Source: Gammaproteobacteria bacterium | GTDB lineage: Bacteria > Pseudomonadota > Gammaproteobacteria > QNFN01 | Assembly: GCA_003645555.1 (NCBI GenBank) | Contig: QNFN01000049.1 | Location: 1 to 9,273 of the forward strand | Direction: 5' to 3' | Length of the DNA: 9,273 nucleotides | Shown: positions 5,161-9,273 of the stretch, one piece after another | How positions within the stretch are numbered: the stretch's first letter is position 1 | Layout of the letters: each line of letters starts with the position of its first letter | Made by a program: the position numbers and the translations under genes | The notes under the pieces: generated by a model | Database searches by the model: none | What the model was told of the DNA's origin: nothing | What the model saw: the letters and a program-made list of their open reading frames with translations, nothing else

Positions 5161-5365
5161 GTCGGGCTGAAGCCCGACCCACAGTGTACTGTCGCAGGTC
5201 GGTGAGTTGTTGAGGGTTGTTGTAGGTCGGACTTCAGTCCGACAACCCCGAGGCCAGGGGTGACGCGGTGAAAGTTTCCTTCGTGGGTCGGACTTCAGTC
5301 CGACAATCCCGAGGCCAGGGGTGACGCGGTCAAAGGGTTCTTTGTAGGTCGGACTTCAGTCCGAC
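5161..5365. repeat. Second cluster of the main REP class, with 61-bp tandem units
   Basis: Four palindromes of the main array class lie at 5161 (inverted, ending CCCAC), 5226, 5287 and 5348 (forward, heads GTAG, GTGG, GTAG). The last three are spaced exactly 61 bp. Units 5226-5286 and 5287-5347 differ at only about seven positions, so they are a fairly recent tandem duplication with the linker CGAGGCCAGGGGTGACGCGG in both. The cluster fills the gap between the convergent 221-aa and mtfA genes; together with 5048-5131 it accounts for most of the 375-bp non-coding stretch 5024-5398. Confidence 0.92.
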
Positions 5366-5398
5366 AATCATGTGCCCCGGAGCGAAACCGTTGCTTGT

Positions 5399-6181
5399 TC
5401 ACTGGACGAGGCGTGACAGCGGGTCCTGCCGGTAAAACGTCCGCAACTGATCGTAGACCGCCGGCATCAGTTCGGCGACGGCATCCGGCGCGGTGAAGAA
5501 GTGCTCGCTGAGAACGGCGAAGAACTCTTCCGGCGCCTCCGCCGCATAAGGATCGATCCAGGTCGCGCGGCCGTTGTCGACGGCCTGTCCGAGAGCCTCG
5601 TAGGCACCCTGGAAGTCGCGCTGCCAGACGGCACGGTCCATGTCTGGGTGCAGCGGCGGGCAGCCGTTGCTGGAACCGTCGAGCTGGTCGAGCTTGTGCG
5701 CGATCTCGTGAACGACGACATTGGTTCCCTCGCCGTATGGCTCGACACCCGGTGCCGTGTCCGCCCAGGAGAGGATCAGCGGGCCGCGTTCCCACGATTC
5801 ACCGATGCGCTGATCGCGGACCGCGTGCACCACCCCGTCTGCATCTGCCTCCTCGAGGTCGACGACAAACGTGTCGGGATAGACGATCACGCTGCTCCAG
5901 CCGCGCAGCCAGGAGATGCCCAGGGCCAGCACCGGCAGGCAGGCCTGGGCGGCGATGGTGATGCGCATGGCCTCGGTTATCTTCAGCCCGCGCGCACCGC
6001 TGAAACGCTTGGCGTGGACGAACAGGGTGGCCAACTCGCGCAACCGTGCCAGTTCGTCGACGGTGAGGCCGTCGAACAGGCGCCGTTCCGCGATGGTCTC
6101 GCGCCACAGGGTGTCGTCGAGCGGGTGACGGGTAAGGGTGCGCTCGCGTTGCCAGGCACGCAGGCGGGCGAAGGGATTCAT
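5399..6181 (-). CDS. mtfA: MtfA-family zinc metallopeptidase
   Basis: MtfA (Mlc titration factor A) is a cytosolic zinc aminopeptidase-like protein; in E. coli it binds the glucose repressor Mlc and so affects ptsG expression. The 260-aa product has the family signature VVVHEIAHKLDQLDG (155-169) with the HExxH zinc site at H158, E159 and H162, and the distal PEEFFAVLSEHFF (217-229) that carries the third ligand glutamate. The conserved N-terminal part (LTVDELARLRELATLF) and the central MRITIAAQACLPVL (72-85) and YPDTFVV (101-107) also match. Length fits the family. The true start is taken as ATG 6181 (MNPFARL); the frame stays open upstream to 6415, but that part overlaps the ferritin-like gene and its sequence is low-complexity Ser/Arg/Pro. 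It lies 46 bp after the ferritin-like gene on the same strand. No Mlc or PTS gene is in the window, so the Mlc role is not assured here. Confidence 0.93.
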   Translation of the reverse strand: MNPFARLRAWQRERTLTRHPLDDTLWRETIAERRLFDGLTVDELARLRELATLFVHAKRFSGARGLKITEAMRITIAAQACLPVLALGISWLRGWSSVIVYPDTFVVDLEEADADGVVHAVRDQRIGESWERGPLILSWADTAPGVEPYGEGTNVVVHEIAHKLDQLDGSSNGCPPLHPDMDRAVWQRDFQGAYEALGQAVDNGRATWIDPYAAEAPEEFFAVLSEHFFTAPDAVAELMPAVYDQLRTFYRQDPLSRLVQ

Positions 6182-6227
6182 TGGCGTGGCGTGGACCTGT
6201 TGGCCTGCCGGTCGCCGGTGCGCCGTG

Positions 6228-6695
6228 TCAGGTGTTGATGGCGCGCAGTTTTTCCAGGTGGCGCACGGTGTCGCTGCGCAGCCTCGCGGTGATGCGCTCG
6301 AACTCCGGGGCGGTGCAGGTGACGACGTCGTAGAACTTCGATTCGATAATTGAGCTCTCGATCTGGCGCGCGGTGCTGACCGCCTCGTCGAGTCGAAGCT
6401 CGGTGTGGTCGGCACGCTTCAGTGCGCGGCGTACCTCGCCAACTTCCTGTTCGATGAGTTCGCTTTCGAACTCGCCGATGCCATCGAGGTGGTGTCCGGC
6501 ATCGAGCATCTTGCGGATGGCGCCGAGCGCTCCAGCATGGGTCTGCTCCTCGCGCGCCAGTTGGCGCCACGCCGGACCCTGTTCCGGAAAACGGATGGCA
6601 TAGCGCTTGTAGAGCGCACCGACGAGCTCTTCCCACTGGATCAGGCGATCGATGATGCGCCGCTGGGCGCTGATGATCTTTTCACTAATAGCCAT
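6228..6695 (-). CDS. Ferritin-like four-helix-bundle protein, possible diiron site
   Basis: This 155-aa, almost all-helical protein looks like a rubrerythrin/ferritin-like bundle. Helix A has E22/E23 (QWEELVGALY), helix B has E50-QT-H53 (AREEQTHAG), and the second half has E113 or E118 (IESSIIESKFYD) and H146 (DTVRHLEKL). The first half gives a textbook Glu plus ExxH half-site. In the second half the ExxH glutamate is replaced by T143, with D142 next to it, so the second metal site may be altered. No rubredoxin-type CxxC domain is present, which separates it from classical rubrerythrin. Possible roles are iron or peroxide handling, or a structural role; I cannot choose. ATG 6695 has AAGGGG 13 bases upstream, farther than usual. 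It probably leads a two-gene unit with mtfA, and is divergent from thiD. Confidence 0.75.
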   Translation of the reverse strand: MAISEKIISAQRRIIDRLIQWEELVGALYKRYAIRFPEQGPAWRQLAREEQTHAGALGAIRKMLDAGHHLDGIGEFESELIEQEVGEVRRALKRADHTELRLDEAVSTARQIESSIIESKFYDVVTCTAPEFERITARLRSDTVRHLEKLRAINT

Positions 6696-6724
6696 GTTGC
6701 TGGAAAGTCCCCTTACTGGCTGTC

Positions 6725-6754
6725 ACGATAGCGCAGCGGTGGGAGCCGTGCCAA
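6725..6754 (-). promoter_or_regulatory. Probable promoter of the ferritin-like/mtfA unit
   Basis: Read on the minus strand, TTGGCA (6754-6749) matches the -35 box at five of six positions and TATCGT (6730-6725) the -10 box at four of six, with an 18-bp spacer. Transcription would start near 6718, about 22 nt before ATG 6695. Confidence 0.42.
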
Positions 6755-6760
6755 GTAGCG

Positions 6761-6788
6761 TTGCAAGCCTTTGTGCCTCGACTAACCT
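6761..6788 (+). promoter_or_regulatory. Possible promoter of thiD
   Basis: TTGCAA (6761-6766) and TAACCT (6783-6788) are separated by 16 bp and lie about 30 nt before ATG 6818. The -10 match is poor. A second pairing, TTGTGC (6771-6776) with TATGTT (6795-6800), is about equally weak, so the exact promoter is undecided. Confidence 0.25.
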
Positions 6789-6817
6789 GAGACGTATGTT
6801 TATTGCGGAGAACGGAT

Positions 6818-7618
6818 ATGCATGGGCGCGTCCTGATCGTCGCCGGTTCTGACTCCGGTGGCGGTGCTGGCCTCCAGGCCGACATCAAGACGGTGATGGC
6901 CCTCGGTGGCTATGCGGCGACTGCGGTCACCGCACTGACCGCGCAAAACACCCGTGGAGTGCACGGCGTGGTCGCGGTCGATCCAGACTTTATCGTCGCG
7001 CAGATGCGTGCAGTACTCGACGATATCGGTGCCGACTGCATCAAGACCGGCATGCTGCACAGCGTTCCGGTGATCGAGGCGGTCGCTGGTGTACTCGAAA
7101 CCCTCGACGGCATCCCGGTGGTGGTCGACCCCGTCATGTTCGCCAAAGGGGGTGACCGCCTGCTCGATGAAGATGCCGTCGACTGCCTGCGTGAACGGTT
7201 GCTGCCGTTGGCGAGCGTGTTGACGCCGAACCTGCCCGAGGCCGGTCGTCTCGCCGGGATGACGGTCGATGACACCAGTGCCATGACCGCGGCCGGCCTC
7301 TGCCTGGTCGACCAGGGGGCCCACGCGGTAGTGGTCAAGGGCGGGCACCTGGGTGGTGAGCGCATCGTCGACCTGCTGGTCACCGCCGACCACGTCGAGC
7401 GTGCGGAAAGCGTGCGCATTGCGACCGACAACCTGCACGGGGCCGGCTGCACCCTCGCCTCGGCGATCGCCACCGGTCTCGCCCAGGGCCTTGAATTGCG
7501 CGCCACCTTCCATCGCGCACGGCTCTACCTGCGCCAGGCGATTCGCAACGCCCCCGGTCTCGGTGGCGGTCACGGCCCGCTCGACCACGGCCACGCGATC
7601 CCGGCTTACTACCTGTGA
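6818..7618 (+). CDS. thiD: Hydroxymethylpyrimidine (phosphate) kinase ThiD
   Basis: ThiD phosphorylates 4-amino-5-hydroxymethyl-2-methylpyrimidine and then its monophosphate, giving the pyrimidine diphosphate used in thiamine synthesis. The 266-aa ribokinase-fold protein has the start motif VAGSDSGGGAGLQADIKT (8-25), the substrate-loop block TALTAQNTRGV (38-48), VVDPVMFAKGGD (102-113), LTPNLPEA (135-142) and the catalytic anion-hole block DNLHGAGCTLASAIA (204-218) with C211. GSDSGG replaces the more common GxDPSGG, a tolerated variation. Length is normal. ATG 6818 is preferred over an upstream TTG at 6803, since GGAG lies seven bases before it. No ThiE or other thiamine gene adjoins it, and no TPP riboswitch was found upstream. 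A small membrane-protein gene overlaps its stop codon. A pyridoxal kinase is less likely given the motif set. Confidence 0.94.
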   Translation: MHGRVLIVAGSDSGGGAGLQADIKTVMALGGYAATAVTALTAQNTRGVHGVVAVDPDFIVAQMRAVLDDIGADCIKTGMLHSVPVIEAVAGVLETLDGIPVVVDPVMFAKGGDRLLDEDAVDCLRERLLPLASVLTPNLPEAGRLAGMTVDDTSAMTAAGLCLVDQGAHAVVVKGGHLGGERIVDLLVTADHVERAESVRIATDNLHGAGCTLASAIATGLAQGLELRATFHRARLYLRQAIRNAPGLGGGHGPLDHGHAIPAYYL

Positions 7619-7926
7619 GCCTGCCACCCGGGGTGGGCGAGGGTCCGCTGCAGCCGAAACCGCCGCCACCGCCAGAGCCGGTATCGCGGCACCGCTGGCA
7701 CATGCGTGCCGTCGCCTCGTTGCTGTTCGCGGTGCCGGCGCTCGCCGTGGGTGGCTTCGGCTTTGTGCAACTGTTCTCGGGTGGTGTGGTCACCGTCCTG
7801 CCCAACCGGCCGGAGCTGGTCGGGCGGGATGCGGTCGAAGCGGTGATGATCTACCTTGGGCTGGGCGCCGGCCTGCTTGCCTGGGGTATCTATGCCTGGC
7901 GGCGTACGCGACATGCGCCAGAATGA
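7615..7926 (+). CDS. Small two-helix membrane protein, translationally coupled to thiD
   Basis: This 103-aa protein starts at a GTG that overlaps the thiD stop as GTGA (7615-7618). It has a Pro-rich cytosolic-looking N-terminus (PLQPKPPPPPEP, 11-22), a short basic segment (about 25-31), one membrane helix at about 32-54, a roughly 20-residue loop (NRPELVGRDAVEA) and a second helix at about 74-94 ending in RRTR. The charges suggest both ends are cytosolic. I do not recognise the family and see no motif that links it to thiamine; a transporter subunit is possible but unsupported. No good ribosome site precedes the GTG, which fits coupling to thiD translation. The first 30 residues are low-complexity, so ATG at 7702 is an alternative start. 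Confidence 0.7.
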   Translation: MSLPPGVGEGPLQPKPPPPPEPVSRHRWHMRAVASLLFAVPALAVGGFGFVQLFSGGVVTVLPNRPELVGRDAVEAVMIYLGLGAGLLAWGIYAWRRTRHAPE

Positions 7927-7935
7927 ACGACGTTC

Positions 7936-7950
7936 CCAGGGGATCCCTGG
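7936..7950. terminator. Hairpin between two convergent genes
   Basis: CCAGGGGATCCCTGG is a 6-bp stem with a GAT loop, in the 41-bp gap between the membrane protein (stop at 7926) and the amidohydrolase (stop at 7968, minus). CCTGG (7946-7950) can instead pair with CCAGG (7959-7963). There is no T run, so it is at most a weak or Rho-assisted terminator. Of the three convergent gaps here, it is the only one without REP elements. Confidence 0.4.
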
Positions 7951-7967
7951 TCAAGCCACCAGGCGGT

Positions 7968-8783
7968 TCAGCGCGCCAGTAGCGCCTCGAAATTCCCATG
8001 CGCCAGTTTTGCCGCCACACCGGCGGCGAGGGTGGTCCTGATCGCGCGCGCCTGGGTGGTGCTCGCCGGCAGTTGCGGCCAACGCGACGGAGCCCAGGTA
8101 TCACTGGCGAGCAGGAAGCGGTCGGCGTGACGCCGCAACAGGTCGTGCCAGGCCGGATCGAGTGCTGACCCGCGCAGGATGTCGCCGTAGCGGTAGGAAA
8201 GATCGGCCATCAGCCCCGGGTGACGCGACAGGACCGCATCGACCGTGGTGACTGGCTCGCCGAGGCCGGCATGAGCCCAGAGAATGCGCACACCGGGTGC
8301 GACCGCGATCAGTGCCTCGATACCGGCACCATCGGTGTGAACATGCAGGAACAGCCTGTGGGGGCGGGCGAGGTCGATCAACCGGGCCATCTCAGGCGAG
8401 CCGACGTCAGCGGCATCGACATGGAATTCACCGAGGCCGCGGTAGGCGTCAGTCGCGGCAAGTCGCGCCTCGATGTAGGCGATCACCTCAGGATCGCGGT
8501 GCCAGCCGCTCATGTCACCGCGGTTGCGGTAAGGGCGCAGGACCGGGACGATCCGCTCGGGGTCGAGACGATAGAGTGCCAGCGTACCGTCGTCGGGGGT
8601 GCTCGATACCATGGCCCGGGTGATGCCGGCTTCTTCGAGCAGGGCCAGTGCCCGTTCGGGCGGCACCTCGGCGTGGGCATTGGCGCTGTAGTGGATGTGG
8701 CCGTCGTATAGAGGTTCGGCCGCCGTGGCCTGGATCGGGGTGATCAGGAGCAGCAGGAAAAGGGCGCGTAGAAGGTGCTTCAA
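7968..8783 (-). CDS. Exported amidohydrolase-family metal hydrolase
   Basis: This is a 271-aa TIM-barrel amidohydrolase with a signal peptide, so it acts in the periplasm or outside. Taking TTG 8783 as start (GGAG lies six bases before it), it begins MKHLLRALFLLLL and is cleaved around ATAA/EP. Candidate metal ligands are H29 and H31 (YDGHIHYS, first strand), E119 (GEFH), H147/H149 (LFLHVHTD), H171 (ILWAHAGLG) and D228 (LASDTW, last strand). That is the pattern of the amidohydrolase_2 group of metal-dependent hydrolases and decarboxylases; the substrate cannot be read. An in-frame ATG at 8858 would add 25 residues (MCSLGDKPA...) in front of the signal peptide, which is unusual, so I prefer the TTG. 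It stands alone on the minus strand, divergent from pckA. Confidence 0.85.
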   Translation of the reverse strand: MKHLLRALFLLLLITPIQATAAEPLYDGHIHYSANAHAEVPPERALALLEEAGITRAMVSSTPDDGTLALYRLDPERIVPVLRPYRNRGDMSGWHRDPEVIAYIEARLAATDAYRGLGEFHVDAADVGSPEMARLIDLARPHRLFLHVHTDGAGIEALIAVAPGVRILWAHAGLGEPVTTVDAVLSRHPGLMADLSYRYGDILRGSALDPAWHDLLRRHADRFLLASDTWAPSRWPQLPASTTQARAIRTTLAAGVAAKLAHGNFEALLAR

Positions 8784-8932
8784 TGTGGGCTCCAGACCGG
8801 GCCGACTCCAGGCTGCCAGGCCAGTCAGGGCGGCCGGTTTGTCACCCAGCGAACACATGGGTTTTTCCCGCCGGCCGATTCTGACAAAATACGCTCCCTT
8901 TAGTTTTCCGTCATCTACTTGGGAATCACCTC

Positions 8933-9273
8933 ATGCAGTCGTTCAGCCTCGAGTCCTATGGCATCACCGTCGACCGCGTCCTGCGCAACACCTCGCCCGC
9001 CCTGCTCTACGAGGAGGCGCTGCGCAACGAGCCCGGCACCGCCGTCTCGTCGACTGGTGCGCTGATCGCGCTCTCCGGCGCCAAGACCGGCCGCAGTCCC
9101 AAGGACAAGCGGGTGGTGGGCCACGAACAGGTGCTGGACGACGTCTGGTGGGGTGACGTCAACGTCAATCTCGAGGAGCGGGTATTCGAAATCGCCCGGC
9201 GCAGCGCCGTCGATTACCTCAGTACCCGCGACCAGCTCTACGTCGTCGACGGCTTCGCCGGCTGGGATGAGAA
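8933..9273 (+). CDS. pckA: Phosphoenolpyruvate carboxykinase (ATP), N-terminal part
   Basis: PckA converts oxaloacetate and ATP to phosphoenolpyruvate, CO2 and ADP, the entry step of gluconeogenesis, in the cytosol. The frame runs from ATG 8933 off the right edge: 113 residues of a protein usually about 520-540 long. Family blocks are plain: YGITVDRVLRN (9-19), STGALIALSGAKTGRSPKDK (40-59) with R54 in the substrate loop, VWWGDVNV (71-78), and YLSTRDQLYVVDGFAGWDE (95-113). The wording TGALxAxSGAKTGRSPKDKR and the DGFAGWD ending look more like the fungal/plant and some proteobacterial ATP-type enzymes than E. coli PckA, which reads TGIFTGRSPKDK. The ATP- and metal-binding Walker region lies outside the window. 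The Shine-Dalgarno (TTGGGA) is weak. It is divergent from the amidohydrolase across a 149-bp gap; the AT-rich leader at 8881-8910 probably holds the promoter, but no good box pair is seen. Confidence 0.93.
   Translation, partial: MQSFSLESYGITVDRVLRNTSPALLYEEALRNEPGTAVSSTGALIALSGAKTGRSPKDKRVVGHEQVLDDVWWGDVNVNLEERVFEIARRSAVDYLSTRDQLYVVDGFAGWDE

Noticed and set aside
4349..5182. Minus-strand frame of 277 residues opposite the 221-aa gene
   Set aside because: It starts inside a REP element (the VGRASARR-type text) and has no recognisable motif; the plus frame has a coherent protein and an operon context.
1977..5329. Shared 12-mer GGGGTGACGCGG at the VOC stop codon and in the 61-bp repeats
   Set aside because: A 12-base match between sites is expected by chance in a GC-rich window of this size, and the flanks do not match.
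6182..6415. Longer N-terminus for MtfA, from ATG 6415
   Set aside because: This part overlaps the ferritin-like gene on the same strand and is Ser/Arg/Pro-rich shadow sequence; the family begins at MNPFARL.
6696..6817. TPP riboswitch upstream of thiD
   Set aside because: CTGAGA occurs at 6787-6792, but the other conserved TPP elements (such as GAACCTGAT and the paired stems) are missing and there is too little space.
8881..8906. Promoter boxes for pckA (CTGACA and TAGTTT)
   Set aside because: The spacer would be only about 14 bp and the -10 match is poor; the region is AT-rich and probably holds the promoter, but I cannot place it.

Overview
The window is GC-rich chromosomal DNA of a free-living proteobacterium, most likely a gammaproteobacterium. 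This is inferred from the gene set (nudC, mtfA, thiD, an ATP-type pckA), the codon bias towards G/C third positions, and many short palindromic repeats with GTAG/GTGG heads of the REP type. It carries 13 protein genes, two of them cut by the window ends. No rRNA, tRNA, transposase, integrase, CRISPR or phage gene was seen.

Layout: 2-379 (+) is the end of an unrecognised gene, closed by a strong hairpin terminator (402-428). 551-1579 (+) is a membrane-anchored class III nucleotide cyclase with all six canonical catalytic residues. It overlaps by ATGA a GLOD5-like VOC protein (1576-1983). 2043-2621 is a dense REP array. 2664-3990 (-) is a two-gene operon of a secreted conserved protein followed by NudC. 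4101-5023 (+) holds a small lipoprotein and an unrecognised 221-aa protein with faint kinase-like features. 5048-5365 is a second REP cluster with three REP classes. 5399-6695 (-) is a ferritin-like protein followed by the MtfA peptidase. 6818-7926 (+) is thiD, overlapping by GTGA a small two-helix membrane protein. 7968-8783 (-) is an exported amidohydrolase. 8933 to the end (+) is the start of pckA.

The genes are short alternating transcription units and do not form one pathway. They touch nucleotide second messengers (cyclase), NAD(H) and NAD-RNA turnover (NudC), thiamine synthesis (ThiD), sugar-regulation or proteolysis (MtfA) and gluconeogenesis (PckA). The clearest non-genic signal is that both REP clusters lie in gaps between convergent genes and none lies in a divergent gap. 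The arrays grew by tandem duplication at several scales (about 80, 300 and 61 bp), and sister hairpins carry paired base changes that keep the stems. No convincing new multi-gene system was found. The best candidates for a second look are the REP arrays, the cyclase-VOC pair and the 221-aa kinase-like protein.
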